NCBI GenBank assembly: GCA_018262975.1
Contig: JADFDG010000003.1
Span: 124,001-188,000 of the forward strand
Direction: 5' to 3'
Length of the DNA: 64,000 nucleotides
Origin: Gammaproteobacteria bacterium
GTDB taxonomy: Bacteria; Pseudomonadota; Gammaproteobacteria; Pseudomonadales; JADFDG01
The notes below the pieces were generated by a model, which was not told where the DNA came from, ran no database searches, and saw nothing but the letters and a program-made list of their open reading frames with translations. Every line of letters begins with the position of its first letter. Positions within the stretch are counted from its first letter, which is position 1. The position numbers and the translations under genes are program-made. Below are positions 25,012 to 33,758 of the stretch, one piece after another.

Positions 25012-27903
25012 TTACTGGCAGGCTTCGCAGTCCGGGTTGTCGATCGAGCAGGCCTTGGGCACCTCGGCCGCCTGGCCGAGCTCCGCCGGGGCTTCCTCCA
25101 CCGTGTTCTTCACGCGGTTGAGGCGGCTGTCGTTGATGGTCGACTTCTCGGTGGCCGTGGCCGCGATGGCGCGCAGGTAATAGGTGGTCTTCAGGCCGGA
25201 CAGCCACGCCATCTTGTAGGTGATGTCGAGCTTCTTGCCGTTGGCCTGCGCGATGTACAGGTTCAGCGACTGCGCCTGGTCGATCCACTTCTGGCGACGG
25301 CTCGCAGCCTCCACCAGCCAGCGCGGCTCCACCTCGAACGCCGTGCGGAACAGCTCCTTGAGGTCGTCCGGCACGCGGTCGATGTTCTGCACCGAGCCAT
25401 CGAAGTACTTGAGGTCGTTGACCATCACGTTGTCCCACAGGCCGCGGTTCTTCAGCTCGCGGACCAGGTACGGGTTCACCACGGTGAACTCGCCGGACAG
25501 GTTCGACTTCACGTACAGGTTCTGGAAGGTCGGCTCGATCGACTGGTTAACGCCGGTGATGTTGGAGATCGTCGCGGTCGGCGCGATCGCCATCACGTTG
25601 GAGTTGCGCATGCCGACGGTCTGCACGCGGGCGCGCAGCTTCTTCCAGTCCAGCGTCTGCGAGCGGTCCATCTTCAGGTACTTCTCGCCGCGCTCGCGGG
25701 CGAGGATGTCGATGGAGTCGATCGGCAGGACGCCCTTGCTCCACAGCGAGCCCTCGTAGGAGGCGTAGGTGCCGCGCTCCTCGGCCAGCTCGGTCGACGC
25801 CTGGATGGCGAAGTAGGAGATGGCTTCCATCGAGCGGTCGGCGAACTCCACGGCCTTCTCGGAGGCGTACGGGATCTTCTGCACGTACAGCGCGTCCTGG
25901 AAGCCCATGATGCCCAGGCCCACCGGCCGGTGCTTCAGGTTGGACTTGCGGGCCTGCGGTACGGCGTAGAAGTTGATGTCGATGACGTTGTCGAGCATGC
26001 GCACGGCGGTACGGATGGTCTTCTCGAGCTTGGCGAGGTCGAGGCCGCCTTCCGCGGTGACATGGTTCTCCAGCGAGATCGAGCCGAGGTTGCACACGGC
26101 GATCTCGTCATCGGACGTGTTCAGGGTGATCTCGGTGCACAGGTTGGACGAGTGCACGACACCGCAGTGCTGCTGCGGCGAGCGCAGGTTGCACGGGTCC
26201 TTGAACGTCACCCACGGGTGGCCGGTTTCGAACAGCATCGACAGCATCTTGCGCCACAGGTTCTCGGCCTTCACCACCTTGTGCGGCTTGATCTTGCCTT
26301 CGCGGGCCAGCTGCTCGTACTCGGTGTACTTCTTCTCGAAGGCGGCGCCGGTCAGGTCGTGCAGTTCCGGCACGTTCGACGGCGAGAACAGCGTCCAGTC
26401 GGCGCCTTCCATCACGCGCTTCATGAACAGGTCCGGGATCCAGTTGGCGGTGTTCATGTCGTGCGTGCGGCGACGGTCGTCACCGGTGTTCTTGCGCAGC
26501 TCGAGGAATTCCTCGATGTCCAGGTGCCAGGTCTCCAGGTAGGCGCACACCGCGCCCTTGCGCTTGCCACCCTGGTTCACCGCCACGGCGGTGTCGTTGG
26601 CCACCTTGAGGAACGGCACCACGCCCTGCGACTTGCCGTTGGTGCCCTTGATGTAGGCGCCCAGTGAACGCACGCGGGTCCAGTCGTTGCCCAGGCCGCC
26701 GGCCCACTTGGACAGCATGGCGTTGTCGCGGATGGCGCTGTAGATGCCGTGCAGGTCGTCCGGCACCGTGGTCAGGTAGCAGGAGGACAGCTGCGAGAAC
26801 AGCGTGCCGGCGTTGAACAGCGTCGGCGTGGACGCCATGTAGTCGAAGCTCGACAGCAGGTTGTAGAACTCGATGGCGCGGCCTTCGCGGTCGGACTCGC
26901 GGATGGCGAGACCCATGGCCACGCGCATGAAGAACGTCTGCGGCAGCTCGAAGCGGACTTCGTTGCTGTGGATGAAGTAGCGGTCGTACAGCGTCTGCAG
27001 GCCGAGGTAGGTGAACTGCATGTCGCGCTCGGGCTTGAGCGCGCGGGCGAGGCGCTCGAGGTCGAACTCGGCCAGTTCCGGGGCGACCAGCTCGAGCTGG
27101 ATGCCACGCTTGATGTACACCGGGAACGACTCGACGTAGTAGCGCGCCATGTCGGCCTGGGTGGCGCGCTGCGCCACGCCGAGGAACGACAGCGCCTCGC
27201 TGCGCAGGTGGTCCAGCAGCAGGCGGGCGGTGACGAACGAGTAGTTCGGGTCCTGCTCGATGAGCGTGCGGGCGGTGATCACCATGGAGGTGTTCAGGTC
27301 GTCCTCTGACACGCCGTCGTACAGGTTCTTGATGGTCTCGTTGAGGATCTTCTGCGCATCGACCTCGGTCAGGCCGGCGCAGGCCTCGGCGATTACCGTC
27401 TCCAGGCGGTTCAGGTCGACCGGCGCCAGCGAGCCGTCGCTGAGCTTCATCTTGATGTCGATCTTCTGCTCGGCACGCGGGCGGTTGGCCTGCTCGGCGG
27501 CGCGCTTCTGCGCCTGCGCCTCGCGGTACAGCACGTAGGCACGGGCGATCTTCTGCTCGCCGTTGCGCATCAGCGCCAGTTCGACCTGGTCCTGGATTTC
27601 CTCGATGTGCACCGTGCCGCCGGAGGGCATGCGGCGCTTGAAGATGGCCACCACCTGGTCGGTGAGGTTGGCCACCGTCTCGTGGATGCGGCTGGAGGCG
27701 GCGGCGCTGCCACCTTCCACGGCCAGGAATGCCTTGGTCATCGCCACCGCGATCTTGTCGGCGTCGAACGGCACGACCGTGCCATTGCGCTTGATGATGC
27801 GCAGCTGGCCCGGGGCCGTGGCGCTGAGGGTGCTGGCCGCCGTGGCCGGGCGTGCGGCCGGCTGGGTGTTGTCGCCGGCCTGGGTGCCGAGTTCCGTGTG
27901 CAT
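25012..27903 (-). CDS. nrdA: class Ia ribonucleotide reductase alpha subunit
   Basis: A 963-residue catalytic subunit that reduces ribonucleoside diphosphates. The second of two adjacent ATGs (27903) is preferred because GGGGA ends five bases before it; the first ATG, at 27909, overlaps that site. The N-terminal ATP-cone is at about residues 35-125 (RIIKRNGTVVPFDADK). A second cone-like segment is at about 140-235, as in Pseudomonas NrdA. The catalytic barrel contains the conserved SSCYLTTVPDDL and the segment NLCTEITLNT. The C-terminus carries the cysteine pair DCEACQ for re-reduction. Confidence 0.95.
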   Translation of the reverse strand: MHTELGTQAGDNTQPAARPATAASTLSATAPGQLRIIKRNGTVVPFDADKIAVAMTKAFLAVEGGSAAASSRIHETVANLTDQVVAIFKRRMPSGGTVHIEEIQDQVELALMRNGEQKIARAYVLYREAQAQKRAAEQANRPRAEQKIDIKMKLSDGSLAPVDLNRLETVIAEACAGLTEVDAQKILNETIKNLYDGVSEDDLNTSMVITARTLIEQDPNYSFVTARLLLDHLRSEALSFLGVAQRATQADMARYYVESFPVYIKRGIQLELVAPELAEFDLERLARALKPERDMQFTYLGLQTLYDRYFIHSNEVRFELPQTFFMRVAMGLAIRESDREGRAIEFYNLLSSFDYMASTPTLFNAGTLFSQLSSCYLTTVPDDLHGIYSAIRDNAMLSKWAGGLGNDWTRVRSLGAYIKGTNGKSQGVVPFLKVANDTAVAVNQGGKRKGAVCAYLETWHLDIEEFLELRKNTGDDRRRTHDMNTANWIPDLFMKRVMEGADWTLFSPSNVPELHDLTGAAFEKKYTEYEQLAREGKIKPHKVVKAENLWRKMLSMLFETGHPWVTFKDPCNLRSPQQHCGVVHSSNLCTEITLNTSDDEIAVCNLGSISLENHVTAEGGLDLAKLEKTIRTAVRMLDNVIDINFYAVPQARKSNLKHRPVGLGIMGFQDALYVQKIPYASEKAVEFADRSMEAISYFAIQASTELAEERGTYASYEGSLWSKGVLPIDSIDILARERGEKYLKMDRSQTLDWKKLRARVQTVGMRNSNVMAIAPTATISNITGVNQSIEPTFQNLYVKSNLSGEFTVVNPYLVRELKNRGLWDNVMVNDLKYFDGSVQNIDRVPDDLKELFRTAFEVEPRWLVEAASRRQKWIDQAQSLNLYIAQANGKKLDITYKMAWLSGLKTTYYLRAIAATATEKSTINDSRLNRVKNTVEEAPAELGQAAEVPKACSIDNPDCEACQ

Positions 27904-28137
27904 GGTCATCCCCGCGTGTGTTCGAAGAAGTCTGTCTGGCGGTCGCCGCCCGTTTGGCGCGGGCGTGGCGACCGGTGTCCGGTTTACTGCTGCTGGCGGC
28001 GAATCGCGACGCCAAAAGCCGGCTGGCAACCTCCGGGGGTGCGGGCCGGTCTCTCGGTCAAGGTCGGAAATTCGCCAGGGATGCGCAGACGGGGCGCCGG
28101 TCGCCGGTCAGGGTGGCGCGGGCCAACATCCGTGCGG

Positions 28138-28153
28138 ACACAAGATGTTGTGG
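28138..28153. promoter_or_regulatory. NrdR-box-like palindrome 1
   Basis: The 16 bases ACACAAGATGTTGTGG resemble the NrdR operator (ACAC-W-ATATCTTGTGT type). It lies about 235 bases upstream of the nrdA start codon. Confidence 0.5.
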
Positions 28154-28273
28154 CGGTGCCAACGTGACCATGCATGCCGGGGCGCTCCTTCGAACCGCCG
28201 TCGCTCCTGTACCGGAACGTACCGCGGCCGCCTGTCGTTGTTATTCTGCGCTGTGTCCCTGCACCCGTCCCGT

Positions 28274-28289
28274 ACCCAATATCTTGGGG
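28274..28289. promoter_or_regulatory. NrdR-box-like palindrome 2
   Basis: ACCCAATATCTTGGGG has the central AATATCTT of the NrdR box and symmetric outer changes (CCC/GGG) that keep the palindrome. It is 32 bases, three helical turns, from box 3, the spacing expected for paired NrdR sites. Confidence 0.6.
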
Positions 28290-28305
28290 GTGACGAGGGC
28301 GCGGA

Positions 28306-28321
28306 ACACAAGATAGACCCG
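28306..28321. promoter_or_regulatory. NrdR-box-like half palindrome 3
   Basis: ACACAAGATAGACCCG keeps the left half of the NrdR box; the right half is poor. It overlaps the predicted -10 of the nrdA promoter, which fits repression by occlusion. Confidence 0.5.
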
Positions 28322-28338
28322 CTATTCAGGCATTGCAA
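28310..28338 (-). promoter_or_regulatory. probable nrdA promoter
   Basis: On the minus strand TTGCAA (28338-28333) and TATCTT (28315-28310) are 17 bases apart, each matching four of six consensus bases. The -10 lies inside NrdR-like box 3 and box 2 is just downstream. Confidence 0.45.
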
Positions 28339-28360
28339 GCCGCCACGCCTGTGGGCTGCC

Positions 28361-28369
28361 TGTGGATAG
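28361..28369. promoter_or_regulatory. possible DnaA box
   Basis: TGTGGATAG differs by one base from the DnaA box TGTGGATAA. DnaA control of nrd genes is known in E. coli. A single near-match could be chance. Confidence 0.3.
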
Positions 28370-28431
28370 GCTGGGGGTCATCCGGAGGTTGGTGTCCACT
28401 CACCCGGGAGCCCCCCTGCGGCATTTACTTA

Positions 28432-28447
28432 CCACTACATCTTGTGT
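28432..28447. promoter_or_regulatory. NrdR-box-like palindrome 4
   Basis: CCACTACATCTTGTGT matches 14 of 16 bases of an ACACTATATCTTGTGT-type NrdR box, the best single match in the gap. It has no partner at 32 bases and lies closer to the response-regulator gene. Confidence 0.5.
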
Positions 28448-28590
28448 GTTGTCCGACAAGCCGTCGGTCGGTTGGCCGTGCCATGCCGCCCGCGTGCGTC
28501 CGGTTACACAACCGATACCGCCGGTCGCTGCCGGCCATGGCGGCCTTCACGCTAAGATGGCCCACCGATTTCCTTCGTCATATCAATGCC

Positions 28591-29316
28591 ATGCAAACCG
28601 CCGATGCCCGCCCGCGCGTCCTCATTGTCGAGGACGACGAACGCCTGGCCGCCCTGACCCAGGAATACCTGTCCGCCAACGGGCTGGCCGTCTCGGTGGT
28701 CAACGACGGCCTGACCGCCATCCAGCGCATCCGCGACGAGCAGCCGGACCTGGTGGTGCTCGACCTCATGCTGCCGGGTGCCGACGGCCTGACCGTATGC
28801 CGGGAGGTGCGCGCCACCTTCAAGAACCCGATCCTGATGCTCACCGCCCGTACCGATGACATGGACCAGGTCCTCGGCCTGGAGATGGGCGCCGACGACT
28901 ACGTGGCCAAGCCGGTCAAGCCGCGCGTGTTGCTGGCGCGCATCCGTGCGCTGATGCGGCGCGTGGAGGGCGACGCCGAGGTAACGCCCGTCGCCGCCGG
29001 CCAGCGCCGCCTGGAGTTCGGTGACCTGGTGATCGACGACGCCTCCCGCGCGGTGTTGCTGGCCGGTGCCCCGGTCGACCTCACCAGCGCGGAATACGAC
29101 CTGCTGTGGCTGCTGGCGTCGAATGCCGGCAAGATCCTGTCGCGCGAGGAGATCTTCGAGCGCCTGCGCGGCATTCCCTACGACGGACAGGATCGTTCCA
29201 TCGACGTGCGCATCTCGCGCATCCGCCCGAAGATCGGCGACGACCCCGAGAATCCGCGCCGCATCAAGACCGTGCGCAGCAAGGGTTACCTGTTCGTGCG
29301 CGACGCGCTCGCCTGA
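28591..29316 (+). CDS. OmpR-family response regulator, RstA-like
   Basis: A 241-residue two-component regulator. The receiver domain (residues 8-120) has acidic residues E14/D15/D16, phospho-acceptor Asp58 (VVLDLMLP) and the conserved lysine in DDYVAKP. The C-terminal winged helix (about 140-235) has SAEYDLLWLL and DVRISRIRPKIGDD. The ATG at 28591 is used because it directly precedes the receiver domain; upstream in-frame ATGs would add unrelated residues. A histidine kinase gene follows after 15 bases and resembles RstB, so the pair is RstAB-like. Confidence 0.9.
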   Translation: MQTADARPRVLIVEDDERLAALTQEYLSANGLAVSVVNDGLTAIQRIRDEQPDLVVLDLMLPGADGLTVCREVRATFKNPILMLTARTDDMDQVLGLEMGADDYVAKPVKPRVLLARIRALMRRVEGDAEVTPVAAGQRRLEFGDLVIDDASRAVLLAGAPVDLTSAEYDLLWLLASNAGKILSREEIFERLRGIPYDGQDRSIDVRISRIRPKIGDDPENPRRIKTVRSKGYLFVRDALA

Positions 29317-29331
29317 GCACAAGCGGCGCGC

Positions 29332-30951
29332 ATGCACTCCATATTCCTGCGCATCTACGGCGGCATGCTGGTGGCCATGCTGCTGGTGTCGGCGCTGGTC
29401 TACGGCGTCGTGCAACTGGTCAATGCGCAGCGCGCCGATGCCTACCGCGAGGAAATGGCACGCGGCACGTTCACGCTGCTCGCCGAGGGCACCAGCCGTT
29501 ACCAGGGCGCCGAGCGCGACAAGTGGGTGCAGGTGATGTCTGCCCTGCTGGGCGCGAAAATCGAGCTGCGCGACGAGCGCGAGGTACAGCTCGACGGTGA
29601 CGAGCAGGCACGCCTGCGCGCCGGGCGCGTGGTGTTCCGCGTCGCCGACGACGAGCAGACCGCCGAAATCTATCGCCGCCTGCCGGCCGAGCCCATGGTG
29701 CTGGTCACCCGCATGACCAAGGTGTCCGAGCAGCAGGCGCGGGCCACCGTGCTGCTGATCCTCGATGCGCTGGGCCAGCACCCGCGTGCCGAGTGGGACC
29801 GCGTGTTCCGCGCCATCCAGGGCAAGTTCGGTTTCCCGCTGGCGCGCGTGCCGCTGGCGGAGGTGCGGCTGGACAAGGAGCAGCAGGAACGCCTGGAGCG
29901 CCGCGAAGTCGTGATTTCGCTGTCCGACAGTTCGCCGGCGACGCAATCGGGCGTGCGTGTCTACGCGCGGATCGGTGACACCGGCGAGGTGCTGGTGCTC
30001 GGGCCACTGGTGCTGTTCGAGTGGCTGCCGCTGCCGATCGTGCTCGTGCTGGGCGCGCTGGCACTGTTCCTGATGGGCCTGGCCGCCTACCTGCTGGTGC
30101 GGCCGCTGGAGCGTCGCCTCAAGGGCCTGGAGCGCGCCGTGCAGCAGGTGACGGCCGGCAACCTCGCGGTGCGCGCCGAGGCGCGCGGCAAGGACGCCGT
30201 CGGCCAGCTGGCTGCCAGTTTCAACGGCATGACCGAGCATATCCAGCGCCTGATCCAGTCGCAGCGCGAAATGACGCGCGCGGTATCCCACGAGTTGCGC
30301 ACGCCGGTCGCGCGCATCCGTTTCGGCCTGGAAATGGTGGCGGAAATCGACGACGCCGCGGCGCGCACCCACAAGGTCGCGCAGATCGACCAGGACATCG
30401 ACGAACTCGATGACCTGATCGACGAGATACTCACCTATGCTCGCCTCGAGGAAGGCACGCCGGCCCTGCGCTGGGAAACGGTGGACCTGGCCGGCCTGGC
30501 CCGCCAGGTGCAGCGCGAACTGCAACCCATCGCCGGTGCGCTGGTCGTGCAGGTCGAGGCGCCGGCCGAGCTGGGGGTCGACGGCGAGGAGCGCTGGTTG
30601 CACCGCGTGCTGCAGAACCTGGTGACCAATGCCATCCGCTACGCACGCTCGGCCATCGTGGTGCGGGTGTTCACCGACGGCGACTGGGTCGAGCTGGCGG
30701 TGGACGACGACGGCCCGGGCATCCCCGAGGCCGACCGCGAGCGGGTGTTCAAGCCGTTCGCGCGCCTCGACGACAGCCGCCACCGCGCCTCCGGCGGCTA
30801 TGGCCTGGGCCTGTCCATCGTGCAGCGCATCGCCGAATGGCACGGTGGCCGTGCCTGGGTGGAGCGGGCAGCGGCCGGCGGGGCCTCCTTCCACCTGCGT
30901 TGGCCGCGGCGCCGGCCCGGTGCCCACGTGCTGGCCGGCCAGGACGCCTGA
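29332..30951 (+). CDS. sensor histidine kinase, RstB-like
   Basis: A 539-residue membrane kinase that should phosphorylate the adjacent regulator. A first membrane helix lies at residues 5-27 and the periplasmic domain extends to about 225. The second helix is at about 228-255, then HAMP, then HisKA with AVSHELRTPVARIRF (His320). The HATPase domain carries VTNAIRYA, DDDGPGIP and GYGLGLSIVQ. Length and layout match RstB. The signal is unknown. A strong terminator lies 160 bases after the stop, behind a structured stretch listed as a possible small RNA. Confidence 0.9.
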   Translation: MHSIFLRIYGGMLVAMLLVSALVYGVVQLVNAQRADAYREEMARGTFTLLAEGTSRYQGAERDKWVQVMSALLGAKIELRDEREVQLDGDEQARLRAGRVVFRVADDEQTAEIYRRLPAEPMVLVTRMTKVSEQQARATVLLILDALGQHPRAEWDRVFRAIQGKFGFPLARVPLAEVRLDKEQQERLERREVVISLSDSSPATQSGVRVYARIGDTGEVLVLGPLVLFEWLPLPIVLVLGALALFLMGLAAYLLVRPLERRLKGLERAVQQVTAGNLAVRAEARGKDAVGQLAASFNGMTEHIQRLIQSQREMTRAVSHELRTPVARIRFGLEMVAEIDDAAARTHKVAQIDQDIDELDDLIDEILTYARLEEGTPALRWETVDLAGLARQVQRELQPIAGALVVQVEAPAELGVDGEERWLHRVLQNLVTNAIRYARSAIVVRVFTDGDWVELAVDDDGPGIPEADRERVFKPFARLDDSRHRASGGYGLGLSIVQRIAEWHGGRAWVERAAAGGASFHLRWPRRRPGAHVLAGQDA

Positions 30952-31025
30952 CGGATTACAGTCGGTAACAGCCCGGCGACAGGCCTTCTACAGACGCCCC
31001 GGGATCCGCCGGGGATACTGGTCCC

Positions 31026-31140
31026 GTGTTACAGAGGGCAGTGCCACCGGCGACCCCGGTGGCGGTTTACGAAGGTCATCTCCAGCTTCTTCGTGGTTTT
31101 CTGAACTTTCTCCAGCCGGCGCAAGCCGGCTTTTCTTTTT
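31026..31140 (+). ncRNA. candidate small RNA or structured 3' UTR
   Basis: About 115 bases hold three consecutive hairpins. The first is perfect and eight pairs long (GCCACCGG/CCGGTGGC, 31043-31063). The second has six pairs (ACGAAG/CTTCGT, 31069-31094). The third is a terminator hairpin with a GCAA loop. GATACT at 31014-31019 could be a -10, with a weak CAGACG 17 bases upstream. A pyrimidine-rich single-stranded stretch (TTTTCTGAACTTTCTCC) precedes the terminator. It is located 3' of the kinase gene, so it could instead be that mRNA's 3' end. Confidence 0.35.
31114..31140 (+). terminator. Rho-independent terminator after the kinase gene
   Basis: AGCCGGC pairs with GCCGGCT around a GCAA tetraloop, followed by TTTTCTTTTT. 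A clear plus-strand terminator. Confidence 0.9.
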
Positions 31141-31170
31141 GTGGCCCGCGGTTGTGGCCCGGGGCCGTGT

Positions 31171-31938
31171 TCAGCCGGCTGCCACCACCAGCCGCTTGCG
31201 CTCGCGTTCCATCAGCGCGCTGATGGCCGCCGGCGGCGGCGCGTCGGTGAACAGCGTGTGCACGTCGGCCAGGGTACCCATGCGGATCATCGCCTTGCGG
31301 CCGAACTTGGTGTGGTCGGCGGCCAGGTAGACGCGGCGCGCATTGGCGCACATGGCCTGCGACACCCGTACCTCGTGGTAGTCGAAGTCCAGCAGGGTGC
31401 CGTCCTCGTCGATGCCGCTGATGCCGATCAGCGCGAAATCCACCTTGAATTGCCGCACCAGGTCCAGCGTGGCCTCGCCGATGATGCCGCCGTCGCCGGG
31501 GCGCACCTGGCCGCCGGCGATGATCACCTCGAAGTCCTCGCGCGGGCCCAGCGTGTTGGCGACGTGCAGGTTGTTGGTGATCACCTTCAGGCCGCGGCGG
31601 GCCAGCAGCGCGTGGGCGATGGTGTCGTTGGTGGTGCCGATGTTGATGAACAGCGAGGCGTTGTCGGGCACGTGGTCGGCCACGGCCCGGGCGATGCGCT
31701 GCTTTTCCTCGGCCTGCAGGACCTGGCGTTGCTGGTAGGCGGTATTGGCGGTGCTGCTGCCGATCGCGCCGGCGCCGCCGTGGTAGCGGCGCAACAGGTT
31801 CTGCTCGTGCAGGATGTTGAGGTCGCGGCGGACGGTCTGCGGCGTCACGCCGAAGGCCTGCACCAGTTCCTCGATGGTGACGAAACCCTGGCGGTTGACC
31901 TGCTCGAGGATCTGCTCGTGGCGCGACTGCTGGACCAT
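31171..31938 (-). CDS. glpR: DeoR-family repressor of glycerol metabolism
   Basis: A 255-residue DeoR-type regulator. The N-terminal winged helix contains [26 protein letters not shown], and the effector domain holds [28 protein letters not shown] and [11 protein letters not shown], the sugar-phosphate-binding region. It closely resembles GlpR, which represses glycerol genes and is relieved by glycerol 3-phosphate. It is divergent from glpK across 79 bases, where I see no obvious classical GlpR operator. Confidence 0.88.
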   Translation of the reverse strand: MVQQSRHEQILEQVNRQGFVTIEELVQAFGVTPQTVRRDLNILHEQNLLRRYHGGAGAIGSSTANTAYQQRQVLQAEEKQRIARAVADHVPDNASLFINIGTTNDTIAHALLARRGLKVITNNLHVANTLGPREDFEVIIAGGQVRPGDGGIIGEATLDLVRQFKVDFALIGISGIDEDGTLLDFDYHEVRVSQAMCANARRVYLAADHTKFGRKAMIRMGTLADVHTLFTDAPPPAAISALMERERKRLVVAAG

Positions 31939-32017
31939 GCGTCGTTTCCCGCGGGATGGAGGCGGGCCTATTATTGCGGTTTGCCACCGACCGTGCGCAC
32001 CCGGGGAAGGAATGCCG

Positions 32018-33505
32018 ATGAATCGTTACCTGCTGGCCATCGACCAGGGCACCACCAGCTCGCGGGCCATCGTCTTCGATGCACGTGGCGTGCGCGTCAG
32101 CACCGGCCAGCAGGAATTCCGCCAGCACTACCCGGCCGACGGTTGGGTCGAGCACGACCCGGAGGAAATCTGGGCAAGCACGCTGGCGGTGTGCCGCGAG
32201 GCCATCGCGAAGGCGGGCATCACGGCCGCCGATATCGCCGGCATCGGCATCACCAACCAGCGCGAGACCACCGTGGTGTGGGAGCGCGCCACCGGCAAGC
32301 CCTTGTACAACGCCATCGTCTGGCAGGACCGGCGCACCGCCGACGAGTGCCAGCAACTGCGCGCCGGTGGCCACGAGGCCATGGTGAAGCAGAAGACCGG
32401 CCTGCTGCTTGACCCGTATTTCTCCGCCACCAAGATCGCCTGGATCCTCGATAACGTGCCGGGCGCCCGCGCGCGTGCCGAGCGTGGCGAACTGGCCTTC
32501 GGCACCATCGACACCTTCCTGCTGTGGCGCCTGACCGGCGGTGCCAGCCACCTCACCGACGCCACCAACGCCTCGCGCACGCTGCTGTTCGATATCCATG
32601 CCCAGCAGTGGGACCCGGAGTTGCTGGCGCTGCTGCGCGTGCCGGCGGCGGTGCTGCCCCAGGTGCGTGACTGCGCCAGTGATTTCGGCCTGACCCGCGC
32701 CGAGTGGTTCGGCGGGCAGGTGCCGGTACTGGGCATGGCCGGCGACCAGCAGGCCGCGCTGATCGGCCAGAGCTGCTTCGAGCCGGGCATGGTCAAGAGC
32801 ACCTACGGCACCGGCTGCTTCATGGTCATGAACACCGGCGACAAGGTGGTGTCCTCGCAGAACCGCCTGCTGTCGACCGTGGGCTATCGCCTGGGCGGCA
32901 AGACCACCTACGCACTGGAAGGCAGCATCTTCGTGGCCGGTGCCGCCGTGCAGTGGCTGCGCGACGGCCTGCAACTGATCCGCAGCGCCTCCGAGACCGA
33001 GGCGCTGGCGCGGGCCACCGGCGACGCCGGCGGCGTCTACCTGGTGCCGGCCTTCACCGGCCTGGGCGCCCCCTACTGGGACCCGCGCGCGCGCGGCGCC
33101 ATCTTCGGCCTCACCCGCGACACCGGCATCGGCCAGATCGTCACCGCCGGCCTGCAATCGGTGTGCTACCAGACCGCCGACCTGATGGCCGCCATGGAGG
33201 CCGATGGTGCGCAGAAGCCGCGTGCCCTGCGGGTGGACGGCGGCATGGTGGTCAACAGCTGGCTGGTGCAGTTCCTGGCGGACATTCTCGGGGTGGAGGT
33301 GGACCGGCCGGTGGTCACCGAGACCACGGCGCTGGGGGCTGCTTACCTGGCCGGCCTGTCGGCGGGCCTGTTCGCCTCGCCGGCGGCCATTGCCGGCCTG
33401 TGGCAGTGCGAGCGCCAGTTCCTGCCGGAAATGCCGGCCGGCCGGCGCGACCAGCTGTATCGCGGCTGGCTGGATGCCGTGCGCCGGGTGCGGGTGGACG
33501 GCTGA
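32018..33505 (+). CDS. glpK: glycerol kinase
   Basis: A 495-residue FGGY kinase that phosphorylates glycerol to glycerol 3-phosphate. It starts [20 protein letters not shown] with the phosphate-binding DQGTTSSR motif. GGGGAAGGA lies seven bases before this ATG, which is chosen over an ATG two codons earlier. Other landmarks are [28 protein letters not shown] and the C-terminal signature [11 protein letters not shown]. Length equals typical GlpK. No glpF or glpD gene is in the window. Confidence 0.95.
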   Translation: MNRYLLAIDQGTTSSRAIVFDARGVRVSTGQQEFRQHYPADGWVEHDPEEIWASTLAVCREAIAKAGITAADIAGIGITNQRETTVVWERATGKPLYNAIVWQDRRTADECQQLRAGGHEAMVKQKTGLLLDPYFSATKIAWILDNVPGARARAERGELAFGTIDTFLLWRLTGGASHLTDATNASRTLLFDIHAQQWDPELLALLRVPAAVLPQVRDCASDFGLTRAEWFGGQVPVLGMAGDQQAALIGQSCFEPGMVKSTYGTGCFMVMNTGDKVVSSQNRLLSTVGYRLGGKTTYALEGSIFVAGAAVQWLRDGLQLIRSASETEALARATGDAGGVYLVPAFTGLGAPYWDPRARGAIFGLTRDTGIGQIVTAGLQSVCYQTADLMAAMEADGAQKPRALRVDGGMVVNSWLVQFLADILGVEVDRPVVTETTALGAAYLAGLSAGLFASPAAIAGLWQCERQFLPEMPAGRRDQLYRGWLDAVRRVRVDG

Positions 33506-33561
33506 ACCGACCGCTGGTCACCCCCAAACGCGCCATCCGTCACTCTCATAATGAGAAAAGG

Positions 33562-33591
33562 CTCACATTAATTTCGTACTAAGGCTATATT
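33562..33591 (+). promoter_or_regulatory. possible promoter of the diguanylate cyclase pair
   Basis: CTCACA (33562-33567) and TATATT (33586-33591) are 18 bases apart in an unusually AT-rich stretch. The -10 matches five of six bases. The gene start is about 165 bases further on. Confidence 0.45.
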
Positions 33592-33603
33592 TCCTCATAC
33601 GAA
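33573..33603. promoter_or_regulatory. inverted repeat TTCGTA...TACGAA over the promoter
   Basis: TTCGTA (33573-33578) and TACGAA (33598-33603) form a six-base inverted repeat whose arms bracket the predicted -10. A second small palindrome, CTCATAATGAG, is at 33545-33555. They may be regulator binding sites; no known operator is recognised. Confidence 0.35.
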
Positions 33604-33758
33604 AGCATTAGCAGTATGGGGTTGCCGGTGCGTCCACGGGTCTTCTCAAAAAGTGACGCACGGCATGTACCGGCCGGGAATCGGCCGATAATCTGTCGCG
33701 TTTTCACCGGACTGCCTTCCGAGGGCTACCTGGTGGCGCGTCGCAAGGGAGGGGGCCC

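Larger units (their letters stand above)
27904..28590. other. 687-bp nrd control region without genes
   Basis: No convincing gene is present in this gap between nrdA (minus) and the response regulator (plus). It contains four NrdR-box-like palindromes, one possible DnaA box and a plausible sigma-70 promoter facing nrdA. It is noticeably more AT-rich in patches than the coding DNA around it. Confidence 0.6.

Noticed and set aside
28552-30927. 791-codon minus-strand frame across the two-component genes
   Set aside because: Covers two well-supported genes on the other strand and is low in hydrophobic residues; a codon-bias artefact.
31939-32017. GlpR operator between glpR and glpK
   Set aside because: No TATGTTCG-type palindrome could be found, so none is claimed.
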